Positions 1 through 6,845 of a stretch of DNA of 25,875 bases are shown here, piece after piece. Where the stretch lies: contig CAYLNK010000056.1 in assembly GCA_964384675.1 (NCBI GenBank), positions 1 to 25,875 of the forward strand, in the 5' to 3' direction. Each line of letters begins with the position of its first letter. Position 1 is the first letter of the stretch. Under the pieces are notes generated by a model. It was not told the origin of the DNA, did no database searches, and was given only the letters and a program-made list of their open reading frames with translations. Source of the DNA: CAYLNK01 sp964384675. Lineage in GTDB: Bacteria > Acidobacteriota > Thermoanaerobaculia > UBA5066. The translations under genes and the position numbers were made by a program.

Positions 1-1531
1 TCGGGTGCTTCCCCCATGGCGACGAATAGAATCCGTGGCTAGCCGCTTCTGCCTTCATGGGCTTCGTCGGGTCGTCGAGGGAGATCAGCACGCCGATTGC
101 CGCTTCTTCTCTCGCGATGACGCCAACGAGGTCCCTGACGTAAGGCGCGTGTAGTTTCCCGGCCTTCACCGAGAAGATCACCTGCTTGGTCTTTCCACTC
201 GGGCCCTCGTCGTGGAACAGGATCCTGCCGTCGATTCCCTTGTCGGCCCCCTTCTTCTGTTCCACGGGCCGCGCCCCCACCAAGCCAAGCGCCCACCACT
301 GGAATTGATACTGGTCGGTGCCGGCAAGCTCCTGAGCCCCTTCGGGGGTGGTCGGCTCTCCGGTTACGTGGTAGGTCTTCTCGATCGCTGTTCCATACGT
401 GTCTCGAAGACGCGTCTTGATGAGCCCGATTGCCAGGTGCGTTATGTCGATGCCGATCCACCGGCGTCCGAGCTTCTGCGCGGCGGCGATCGTGGTGCCG
501 CACCCGCAGAAGGGATCAAGAACCACGGCCGCGTCGTCGGAGGACGCGGCGAGGATGCGTTCCAAGAGCGCTTCGGGCTTCTGCGTGGGGTAGCCGAGGC
601 GTTCCTGAGCCTGCGAGTTGATGGGCGGGATGTCCGTCCAGATATCAGAGAGTTTCGATCCTGAGCTGTCCTGTACATACCACTTCAAGCGGGGGAAGCT
701 CTCCCCCTTCGACTTCGGCCAGTAGACACGTCCAGCGGCATCCAGGGCGTCCAGGCGGGCTTGAACGCTCAACGCCCCATCTATCCCCATCTTCTCGACG
801 ACCGCCCCGGGTATAGCCCAGTGACGGCCCTTCGCGGTGGGGTCTAGCCCTCGCCATGGGGCACCGCTCTCCCCCTGTCGCGCTCCAGCCCCAGTAAGTG
901 AAATGTCCTGAAAGGGGCCGCTGTCATCCGACTTCCGGAAGTGACTCTCCACGTAGCCCTCTTCGAGCGGACCTCGAACGTGGTTCCACGTGAAGACCTC
1001 GCCACGGGTGTAGAAGAGGATTACGTCATGAACCGGCCCGAACCGTTTGGCCGAGCTGTGCGCCAGCGTTCGTTTCCAGATGACTTCGCTCTTGAAGTGC
1101 TGCGGCCCGAAGACAGCATCGAGAAGCATCTTCAGGTAGTGACTCGCGGTCGGATCGCAGTGCAGGTACAGGCTCGCGGTCGGCTTCATGACGCGGCGTA
1201 GCTCCGCGAGCCGCGGAGCCATCATCGCGAGGTAAGCCATCATGTCGCTCTCGCCCAGGAACGTCCGAAACGCCCGAAGAGCGTCCGCAACCGGCCCGCC
1301 CCGTTCCACCGTTTCAGCGAAGGCGAGAGCCGCACCCTGGTCCCACTCCCACGTGTCCTCGAAGACCTTGATCTGTGCGGCGGCACGCTTCCCGCTCTTC
1401 TCCGCAAACAGCACGTTGTAGCTCGCTTGAGAATTGAAGGGCGGGTCGAGATAGACCAAGTCGACCGACTCGTCGGCAACGTAGCGCCGGAGGATGTCGA
1501 GGTTGTCCCCGTAGTAGAGCCTATTCGTCAC
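1..1531 (-). CDS. Beta-class DNA methyltransferase with C-terminal Mrr-like nuclease domain (3' partial)
   Basis: This site-specific DNA methyltransferase (adenine-N6 or cytosine-N4 type) runs off the left edge, leaving about 510 residues. The translation was made by hand from the GTG at 1531. The catalytic DPPF (motif IV) is at residues 29-32 and the AdoMet-binding FCGCGT (motif I) near 341-346. Motif IV preceding motif I defines the beta class. After about residue 395 comes a second domain containing GADKGIDG (Asp about 434) and SVKAG (Lys about 456), which resembles the D...xK core of PD-(D/E)XK/Mrr-type restriction nucleases. The GTG lies inside the last codons of the upstream 130-aa gene, so translation is probably coupled. 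The methyltransferase call is firm. The nuclease domain rests on a motif-level match. The protein may be a single-chain restriction-modification enzyme or a phage-type modification enzyme. Confidence 0.88.
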   Translation of the reverse strand, partial: MTNRLYYGDNLDILRRYVADESVDLVYLDPPFNSQASYNVLFAEKSGKRAAAQIKVFEDTWEWDQGAALAFAETVERGGPVADALRAFRTFLGESDMMAYLAMMAPRLAELRRVMKPTASLYLHCDPTASHYLKMLLDAVFGPQHFKSEVIWKRTLAHSSAKRFGPVHDVILFYTRGEVFTWNHVRGPLEEGYVESHFRKSDDSGPFQDISLTGAGARQGESGAPWRGLDPTAKGRHWAIPGAVVEKMGIDGALSVQARLDALDAAGRVYWPKSKGESFPRLKWYVQDSSGSKLSDIWTDIPPINSQAQERLGYPTQKPEALLERILAASSDDAAVVLDPFCGCGTTIAAAQKLGRRWIGIDITHLAIGLIKTRLRDTYGTAIEKTYHVTGEPTTPEGAQELAGTDQYQFQWWALGLVGARPVEQKKGADKGIDGRILFHDEGPSGKTKQVIFSVKAGKLHAPYVRDLVGVIAREEAAIGVLISLDDPTKPMKAEAASHGFYSSPWGKHP

Positions 1532-1913
1532 TGCGCACCTTCGGTGCCTGCAGAGGAGTCCGTGGGCGGCTCTGGCTTCTGCCCCTTCTGGCGGCCTGCG
1601 CCTTCGCCCTCAATGCCCACCATCCTCGCGCGCGGAGCAACATAGCCCGCTCCTTCTCCCCGCTCGCGGCGTGGATGGCCTCGTGCCAACCGAGGAACAT
1701 GTCAGGGAGCGGCTGGCGGGGCGTAGGGGTTGGCAGCAGGTTCTCCTCAGTCTGGTGTTGAGGAGCATTGTCCTCCCGCGGAGACTCCCGGGCCAGGCAT
1801 TCCGCCGAGGTCCCGCGCTTGAAGGCGGGAGCCGTGTGAGCCGTGTGGGTCTGCTCGAGTCGAACGGGCGGCGTCTGGCCCGGCTGGCCAAGGAGCCTAC
1901 CTCTTCGTCCCAT
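1521..1913 (-). CDS. Small basic protein of unknown function (130 aa)
   Basis: I do not recognise this protein. The N-terminal half is rich in Pro, Thr, Gln and His and looks disordered. The C-terminal half contains a plausible helix beginning LPDMFLGWHEAIHAASGEKE, followed by an Arg/Lys-rich tail that could bind nucleic acid. The ATG overlaps the end of the upstream secreted-protein gene by 17 bp, and its own end overlaps the methyltransferase start by 11 bp. Nested overlaps on both sides, all on one strand, are the main reason to call it a gene. A competing minus-strand frame over the same DNA lacks such junctions. Confidence 0.55.
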   Translation of the reverse strand: MGRRGRLLGQPGQTPPVRLEQTHTAHTAPAFKRGTSAECLARESPREDNAPQHQTEENLLPTPTPRQPLPDMFLGWHEAIHAASGEKERAMLLRARGWWALRAKAQAARRGRSQSRPRTPLQAPKVRSDE

Positions 1914-2382
1914 ACGCCCTCCCGAACGCCTTCAGTGTCTGCTCCACCGCGCCCCATGCCTGATCGGGTGACGGCACACCGCCTTCCTGGGCCGTAAGCC
2001 ACCGCCGGTGCTGCCAGGTCGAGACCTCCAAGGGCTTTCCGCCGGCACAGGACGCCGGGGCGATCTCCCGCAGGTCGCTCTCCAAGAGGTAGACGTAGCC
2101 GGTCTTCAGGCGGATCCCGACGACGGAGATCCGGAGGAACGGCGGCTCCTGCTTGACGGTCCGGGGCACCAGCGGCAAGCCCGCGTTCCGCAGGTGCCGC
2201 TCGGCGAGCATCTGGAGTTCCGGGAAGGGGAACTGCTCGCCCTCCATCCCGAGGGGGAACTGCTCGAGCACCAGGGCGAACGCCGGCGGGTGACCGAGCC
2301 AGGCTGCCTCAGGTTGCGGGGCGCCGGGGTCCGCGGTGGCGGCGAGCCCCAGGAGTACGGCAGCACGGACCAGGGTCAGCAT
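1897..2382 (-). CDS. Putative exported protein of unknown function (161 aa)
   Basis: The frame is open further upstream, but the ATG at 2382 is preferred. It overlaps the stop of the zinc-ribbon gene (TGATG) and begins a signal-peptide-like stretch, MLTLVRAAVLLGLAATADPG. The mature part would be a soluble domain of about 140 residues, including LRISVVGIRLKTGYVYLLES and a C-terminal SPDQAWGAVEQTLKAFG helix. No family is recognised. A degraded copy of the C-terminal part lies near 3.85-4.0 kb on the same strand. Export suggests a role at the envelope, which is unusual beside a DNA methyltransferase. A cytoplasmic protein with a hydrophobic first helix cannot be excluded. Confidence 0.7.
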   Translation of the reverse strand: MLTLVRAAVLLGLAATADPGAPQPEAAWLGHPPAFALVLEQFPLGMEGEQFPFPELQMLAERHLRNAGLPLVPRTVKQEPPFLRISVVGIRLKTGYVYLLESDLREIAPASCAGGKPLEVSTWQHRRWLTAQEGGVPSPDQAWGAVEQTLKAFGRAYGTKR

Positions 2383-2825
2383 CAGCGGCCGTCCGTCGTC
2401 AGGACGGCCCGCCGGCTGCCGGTCCGTCCGCAGCCCGGACAGACGAACTTGAGCAGGCCGTCGGCGTCGAATACGCTGAGCCGCTGGTGGCAGTAGATGC
2501 ACGCCGCGTAGCCGGCCCGCTCGAGGACGCGGCCGATGGCGGCGGATTCGTCAGGGGCGAAGCGTGGCAGGGCGGCCACGGGCACGGCCTGCGGTTCGGC
2601 CGTCCCTGAGTGCCTGCCGGGCTCCTCCGGCTGCGCGCTTGTCGGCTCCCGCGGGGCGGCCGTGCACGCGCCATCGTCTCGAGCCCTCAGGGCACGACTG
2701 GACGCTGTACTCCTGCGTCTACCGGCCCGGCTGCGCCCGTTGCCCCTGAGGCGTAGGAGGGGCTGTGAATGTCCGGCGGTCGAAGTCCCCTCGCGGGGAT
2801 CGACGCCGGTGAAGAAGGCGATCAT
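2382..2825 (-). CDS. Zinc-ribbon protein of unknown function (147 aa)
   Basis: The C-terminal third holds two Cys pairs, CIYC and CPGC, about 20 residues apart, the spacing of a zinc ribbon that would bind nucleic acid or another protein. The preceding segment (RFAPDESAAIGRVLERAGYA) looks helical. The first 90 residues are Arg/Ser/Pro-rich and probably disordered. The ATG overlaps the stop of the upstream 79-aa gene as ATGA, and its stop overlaps the next ATG as TGATG, which fixes both ends and indicates a translationally coupled operon. The specific role is unknown. Confidence 0.7.
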   Translation of the reverse strand: MIAFFTGVDPREGTSTAGHSQPLLRLRGNGRSRAGRRRSTASSRALRARDDGACTAAPREPTSAQPEEPGRHSGTAEPQAVPVAALPRFAPDESAAIGRVLERAGYAACIYCHQRLSVFDADGLLKFVCPGCGRTGSRRAVLTTDGR

Positions 2826-3061
2826 GGGCGCCGACCTCCCTTGCCTTCCGGGGGGAGAGCTTCCGGGACGAAGGCCGTCACTTGCCGTGTCCCGAGCTCA
2901 TCCTCCATCTCGAACCGATAGAGAACCCCGAGGGCCGTCCCCGAGACGGCTGACTCGCGAGAGATGAACCTGAAGCGGGCGAAACGGGTGACGTTCGCCT
3001 CGGTCTCGCGACGCACACTCGGTCGGGCGCTCGCTAGCGGTGGGATGTGGTGCGCGGGCAT
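2822..3061 (-). CDS. Hypothetical protein (79 aa)
   Basis: No family is recognised. The C-terminal 50 residues alternate hydrophobic and charged positions (FARFRFISRESAVSGTALGV, then a stretch ending TAFVPEALPPEG), consistent with a small beta-rich fold. The N-terminus is Pro/Arg-rich. An AGGAGG Shine-Dalgarno sequence lies 11 nt upstream of the ATG. The stop overlaps the next start as ATGA. It belongs to the minus-strand cassette of tightly packed small genes. Confidence 0.6.
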   Translation of the reverse strand: MPAHHIPPLASARPSVRRETEANVTRFARFRFISRESAVSGTALGVLYRFEMEDELGTRQVTAFVPEALPPEGKGGRRP

Positions 3062-3117
3062 TATCCCGTTCGCCTCCTAGAGTCTGACGTCTGTGCCGGC
3101 CCAGACTCGCAGCGGGT

Positions 3118-3210
3118 TCACCGGGAGATCGCGGCAAGAGTCGCCGCGACGAGGGAAGCAGCGAGGAAGAGTACGGCCACCAGCACCAGGCACCCCGCGC
3201 CGAGCTTCAT
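3118..3210 (-). CDS. Possible hydrophobic micro-protein (30 aa)
   Basis: The 30-residue frame begins MKLGAGCLVLVAVLFLAASL and is followed by VAATLAAISR, i.e. one strongly hydrophobic transmembrane segment after a single Lys. It falls in an otherwise unassigned gap of the minus-strand operon, 57 bp before the AGGAGG-preceded 79-aa gene. Ribosome-binding support is weak (AAGAG directly upstream). If real it would be a single-pass inner-membrane peptide. A chance frame in GC-rich DNA remains possible. Confidence 0.4.
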   Translation of the reverse strand: MKLGAGCLVLVAVLFLAASLVAATLAAISR

Positions 3211-3233
3211 CTCTTGGGTGACTCTGCGCACGG

Positions 3234-3314
3234 TCAATCGGCCCGGGTGCCCTTCTCATCAGCCAGCATTCTCGCAGCACTCTCGGGCGTTCCAGCCTTC
3301 AGAGAACGTGGCAT
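3234..3314 (-). CDS. Possible micro-ORF (26 aa)
   Basis: The minus-strand frame encodes MPRSLKAGTPESAARMLADE followed by KGTRAD. It lies between the 80-aa gene and the hydrophobic micro-ORF, in the same direction. Its amino-acid balance is reasonable for a soluble peptide, but there is no strong Shine-Dalgarno and no family match. It is listed because the 200-bp gap otherwise holds nothing and the surrounding operon is densely packed. Confidence 0.25.
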   Translation of the reverse strand: MPRSLKAGTPESAARMLADEKGTRAD

Positions 3315-3410
3315 CAGAGAAGGTAGGGCGACTTGGCTCGCCGAACGACGATGTCGCACCCGGTGGATCCGGTCACGCCGGGGGTTTCACTCGCTTCGTG
3401 GATCTCCCCG

Positions 3411-3653
3411 CTAGATGGTCTGATCTGGCTCACGTCTCCTCGCGAGGTCGTAGCGCTCCGCCCTGAGGAGGAGCTTGCGGAGGCGGGGCGTCGGGAGGCC
3501 GACCTCGTCGCCGAGCACCACGGGGGCGCGATCGAGGGCGAGCCAGGCGGGCTGGAAGAGCTCGAAGTCGGGGGACGCGAGCCAGGTGGCGCCGTCGGAT
3601 AGGACGATGAGGAGCTTCCCATCTGGGGTCCTTCGGAAGACGGTCGTGGGCAT
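3411..3653 (-). CDS. Hypothetical protein (80 aa)
   Basis: The protein begins MPTTVFRRTPDGKLLIVLSD and continues GATWLASPDFELFQPAW, with beta-strand-like alternation followed by a basic C-terminal helix. The family is not recognised. A clear AGGAGG Shine-Dalgarno sequence sits 6-7 nt before the ATG, better than for most genes in this block. It is the first convincing gene of the minus-strand accessory operon. No confident promoter was found in front of it. Confidence 0.65.
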   Translation of the reverse strand: MPTTVFRRTPDGKLLIVLSDGATWLASPDFELFQPAWLALDRAPVVLGDEVGLPTPRLRKLLLRAERYDLARRREPDQTI

Positions 3654-3779
3654 GCCGATCCTCCTGACCGAGATCTATGCCGGGGCCGTTAAGACGGCGT
3701 GAACGGTTGACGGCCCGACGTTGCCGGTCGTAGAGTCCACCTTCGCCACTCCGGGACGGGTACACCACCCGCTCCCACA

Positions 3780-3820
3780 GGAGCCGCGGGCCTGGCCGGG
3801 TTCGCGGCTCCTTTTCTTTC
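3780..3820 (+). terminator. Rho-independent terminator-like hairpin
   Basis: A perfect 9-bp stem, GGAGCCGCG (3780-3788) with CGCGGCTCC (3803-3811), encloses a 14-nt loop and is followed by a T-rich run (TTTTCTTT). The T-run polarity terminates plus-strand transcripts, yet no convincing plus-strand gene ends upstream of it. Confidence 0.6.
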
Positions 3821-3855
3821 CAGACACGTTGGCGCCAGAGGGCGACATTCCCATC

Positions 3856-3999
3856 TCTGCTCGCGTTGCCGAACGGAAGACCGAGAGCGTTCAGCCGGAT
3901 GTTCGTGTTAGACGCGCGCCATGCCTGCTCGGGTGACAGGACCCCGCATCCTGGGTGGCGGCGACGAAGATGACCCGGTTGTGGCCCTGGTACACATCT
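3856..3999 (-). pseudogene. Degraded fragment related to the exported protein at 1897-2382
   Basis: On the minus strand, two frames joined by one shift read DVYQGHNRVIFVAATQDAG, then LSPEQAWRA, then LNALGLPFG. These align in order with EVSTWQHRRWLTAQEGG, PSPDQAWGA and LKAFGRAYG in the C-terminus of the exported protein. At DNA level 3919-3937 matches 1954-1972 at 18 of 19 bases. Stop codons precede the fragment and the frame changes within it, so it is not a working gene. The homology was judged by eye. Confidence 0.4.
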
Positions 4000-4105
4000 C
4001 CCTACCCTTATGTCCGGAAGGCGGGAGAGACCTGGCCCTGCCGGGATCCGATTTCTTTACACGAATTCTCGCTACTGCGGCGCGCCGAATCCTCAGCGGA
4101 CGACG

Positions 4106-4118
4106 TAGACTGAGTCTA
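4106..4118. promoter_or_regulatory. Palindrome upstream of the receptor operon
   Basis: TAGACTGAGTCTA is a perfect inverted repeat around a central G, ending 76 bp before the receptor start. It could be an operator for the signalling operon. No promoter boxes could be placed confidently next to it. Confidence 0.25.
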
Positions 4119-4194
4119 GGTTTAGGTTCTTCGACAACCCGTCAGCCCTCTCACGCTCGCTGGCGGCCCCCGGCGACAAAGGAAGGTGCCGGTA

Positions 4195-6303
4195 ATGATG
4201 CCTCAGGGTATCGCGCGCCACAGCACCATACCGAGGAGTCGTCGCGCACCTCGGCGCCGTTCGTCGATCGTCCGCCAAGGCGAGCCCCCACCTGGCAGCC
4301 GCCCGTTCGCCGTCGCGCTCGCCCTCGTGGGGCTCGGCCTCGTTGGGGGCCACCCGCTTCCGGCTCTCGGCGATGTGGGCATTCGTTCCGACGTGAAGAA
4401 ACCGGCGCAGATGTCGATCGAGGAGCTCCTCGACGTCGAGGTCACATCCGTCTCCAAGCGTCCCGAGTCGCGGCTCGAGGCGGCGGCCGCCATCGCCGTC
4501 GTGACCCAGGAGGACATCCGGCGGAGCGGCGTCACGACGCTCGTCGACGCGCTGGCCCTCGTGCCGGGAGTCGAGGTCTCACGAATCAACGCCAGCCAGT
4601 GGGCCGTGGGCATCCGAGGCTTCCAGAGCCGCCTGTCGAGATCGGTCCTCGTCCTGATCGACGGGCGAAGCGTCTATACGCCCCTCTTCGCGGGCGTCTA
4701 CTGGGAGGCGCAGGACACGCTGCTCGAGGACGTCGAGCGGATCGAGGTGATCCGCGGCCCCGGCGCGTCCCTGTGGGGAGCCAACGCCGTCAACGGCGTC
4801 GTCAACATCATCACGAAGGTCGCCTCCGACACGAAGGGTGCGCTCGTCTCCGGCCTCGTCGGCTCGGAGGACCGCGCGATCCTCGCGGCCCGCTACGGAG
4901 GCGCCGTCGCCGACACCTCGTACCGCGTCTACCTCAAGCGGTCCGATCGGGACGCCCAGTTCCACGCGAGCGGCAACGACTACGACACCTGGCACGCCAC
5001 GCAGGGCGGCTTCCGCACCGACTCCCGGCTCGGGACGAGCCTCCTCACGATACAGGGCGATGCGTACGCGACCGGCTTCGGCGAGCGAGTCAACGTCAGC
5101 TCGTTCAGCGTCCCCTACCTCACCAGCGTGGAGTCCAGGGGAGACCTCTCCGGCCAGAACCTCCTCACGCGCTTCCTCGGCGCGCGTGCGGACGGCACCG
5201 AGACGCGGATCCAGACCTATCTCGACCACACCCATCACGGGGAAACGCAGTTCGAGGAGAGCCGCACGACCTTCGACGTCGAGCTGCAGGACCGGCGTCT
5301 CCTGCCGCTGCGGCAGGAAGTGACCTGGGGTCTCGGTTTCCGCTCGAGCCGCAGCGAGACTTCCTCCATCCCCACGCTGGTGATCAATGCGTCGCGAGCG
5401 ACCGAGCGGCTATTCAGCGCGTTCCTCCAGGACGAGATCGCAGTCGTCCCCGGCCGCCTTCGGCTCACCCTGGGGACCAAGCTGGAGCACAACGACTACA
5501 CGGGTGTGGAGGTGCAGCCGAGTGCCCGGCTGGTCTTCCTGCCGGGTCAGGGACACGTGTTCTGGGCCGCCGTCTCGCGCGCCGTGAGGACACCCTCGCG
5601 CGTGGAATTCGACGTCTCGAAGTCGGTTGCGGCCGCGCCTCCCTCGCCGGTGTTCGCCCGGCTCACGGGAGACGGAGGGTTCGTCTCCGAGAAGCTCGTC
5701 GCGTACGAGGCGGGCTACCGGGCACGGATCGCGTCGCGGGTCCAGCTCGACGTGGCCGTGTTCTATGACGACCTCGACGATCTCACCTCGGGCGAGCTGA
5801 GCGGCGCCCCCTTCGCCGAGGGGAGCGGTGCCGAGACGCGCATCGTGATCCCGTTCGCCTTCCGGAACGGACTGACCGGCAAGTCCAGAGGAGCCGAGGT
5901 CTCGGCCGACGTCGCGCCGCTCTCCTGGCTGACCGTCCGCGCCGGATACGCCTACCTGGCGCTCGACCTCCGGCCCAAGCCCGGCGCGACGGACCTCGTG
6001 TCGGGCCCGAACATCGAGGGGGCGAGCCCCCGCCACACCGGGTCGCTCGGGCTCCACGCGGCCCTCCCGGCCGGCGTCTCGTCGGACGTCACGCTCCGCT
6101 TCGTGGATCGGCTACCCGGTCAGAATGTGCCGGGCTACTTCGACCTGTCGCTCCGCGTCGCATGGAGCGTGCTCCCGGGGCTGGAGGTCAGCGTCGTCGG
6201 GCAAGGCCTCCTGCGGCCTCACCAGCTCCAGTTCGCTGGGGGCGACGCGGGCAACACCGAGATCCAAGGGGCGGTCTACGGGAAGGCGACTTGGCGATTC
6301 TGA
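4195..6303 (+). CDS. TonB-dependent outer-membrane receptor
   Basis: This 702-residue protein has a signal-peptide-like hydrophobic stretch near residues 35-60, a plug domain and a C-terminal beta-barrel ending in an aromatic residue (GKATWRF), as outer-membrane proteins do. Plug signatures include VLIDGRSVYTPLFAGVYWE and the RIEVIRGPGASLWGANAVNG segment. The opening of the mature region (MSIEELLDVEVTSVSKRPE) is typical of a TonB-receptor subgroup often found beside YfiR-like proteins and kinases. The ligand is unknown; siderophore, cobalamin or sugar uptake cannot be told apart. The ATG at 4195 is chosen because AAGGAAGG ends 8 nt upstream; an in-frame GTG lies 9 nt earlier. The stop lies inside the start of the next gene, so expression is coupled to the signalling genes. 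Confidence 0.93.
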   Translation: MMPQGIARHSTIPRSRRAPRRRSSIVRQGEPPPGSRPFAVALALVGLGLVGGHPLPALGDVGIRSDVKKPAQMSIEELLDVEVTSVSKRPESRLEAAAAIAVVTQEDIRRSGVTTLVDALALVPGVEVSRINASQWAVGIRGFQSRLSRSVLVLIDGRSVYTPLFAGVYWEAQDTLLEDVERIEVIRGPGASLWGANAVNGVVNIITKVASDTKGALVSGLVGSEDRAILAARYGGAVADTSYRVYLKRSDRDAQFHASGNDYDTWHATQGGFRTDSRLGTSLLTIQGDAYATGFGERVNVSSFSVPYLTSVESRGDLSGQNLLTRFLGARADGTETRIQTYLDHTHHGETQFEESRTTFDVELQDRRLLPLRQEVTWGLGFRSSRSETSSIPTLVINASRATERLFSAFLQDEIAVVPGRLRLTLGTKLEHNDYTGVEVQPSARLVFLPGQGHVFWAAVSRAVRTPSRVEFDVSKSVAAAPPSPVFARLTGDGGFVSEKLVAYEAGYRARIASRVQLDVAVFYDDLDDLTSGELSGAPFAEGSGAETRIVIPFAFRNGLTGKSRGAEVSADVAPLSWLTVRAGYAYLALDLRPKPGATDLVSGPNIEGASPRHTGSLGLHAALPAGVSSDVTLRFVDRLPGQNVPGYFDLSLRVAWSVLPGLEVSVVGQGLLRPHQLQFAGGDAGNTEIQGAVYGKATWRF

Positions 6304-6842
6304 GAGGCCGGCACGCGGCTCCGCTCCTGGCCCTCGTGCTGGTGGCGCTCCGGGCGCCGGCCGGGCCCCCGATCGCGAGCGAATTCGAGGTGAAGGCGGC
6401 CTTCCTCTGCAGCTTCCCCGAGTTCGTCGAGTGGCCTGAGACGGCGCCTGGGAGTCCGATCCGGATCGGAATCCTGGGAGTCGACCCGTTCGGAACGCTC
6501 CTCGACGAGACCGTCAAGGCGAGACCGCTCCAGACCAAGTCGCTCGAGATCGTCCGCCTCGCCGGCCCGCGCGAGGCCCTGCGTTGTCAGATCGTCTACA
6601 TCTGCGCCTCCGAGGCGCGCGACCTCGCCGCCCACCTCGGCATCCTCGACGGCGCGAGCGTCCTGACCGTGAGCGACATCCCGCGCTTCGCCGAAAGGAA
6701 GGGAATGATCGGCTTCGTGATGGTGGACCGCAGGGTCCGCTTCCAGATCAACCCGGCCCCGGCGGAGCGCGTCGGACTGCGCATCAGCTCACGCCTCCTG
6801 AGCCTCGCCCGCGTCGTCGGGTCGAGCCGGTCGCCGGGTTGA
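6291..6842 (+). CDS. YfiR-like (DUF4154) periplasmic protein
   Basis: This exported protein of about 183 residues has a hydrophobic N-terminus (APLLALVLVALRAPAGPP) followed by EFEVKAAFLCSFPEFVEWPE, the signature opening of the YfiR/DUF4154 family. It ends with GMIGFVMVDRRVRFQINPAP, also family-typical. In Pseudomonas YfiR is a periplasmic repressor of a membrane diguanylate cyclase. Here its partner is more likely the CHASE8-like kinase encoded 3 bp downstream. The start is uncertain. No ATG exists between the receptor stop and the signal peptide, and TTG at 6291 follows GGAAGG by 4 nt and overlaps the receptor gene by 13 bp. Confidence 0.87.
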   Translation: MAILRGRHAAPLLALVLVALRAPAGPPIASEFEVKAAFLCSFPEFVEWPETAPGSPIRIGILGVDPFGTLLDETVKARPLQTKSLEIVRLAGPREALRCQIVYICASEARDLAAHLGILDGASVLTVSDIPRFAERKGMIGFVMVDRRVRFQINPAPAERVGLRISSRLLSLARVVGSSRSPG

Positions 6843-6845
6843 GAC

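Larger units (their letters stand above)
3654..4194. other. 541-bp intergenic region
   Basis: This gap separates the minus-strand accessory operon from the plus-strand receptor operon. It holds the terminator-like hairpin (3780-3820), a degraded gene remnant (about 3856-3999, minus), a GCCGT/ACGGC inverted repeat (3685-3698) and a 13-bp palindrome (4106-4118). No complete gene is convincing. No cobalamin-riboswitch consensus was seen in front of the receptor gene. Confidence 0.6.

Noticed and set aside
3675..3854. Possible 59-aa minus-strand frame, or a 24-aa version from GTG 3749
   Set aside because: It is plausible near its end, but it covers the terminator hairpin and part of the degraded repeat and has no convincing ribosome site; left undecided and not called.
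3821..4194. Riboswitch (cobalamin type) upstream of the receptor
   Set aside because: No B12-box-like conserved sequence was found; only a short palindrome is present.
3921..5768. Long plus-strand open frame (615 aa) over the receptor gene
   Set aside because: It is an Arg/Pro-rich out-of-frame shadow of the TonB-dependent receptor, which has clear plug and barrel signatures in its own frame.
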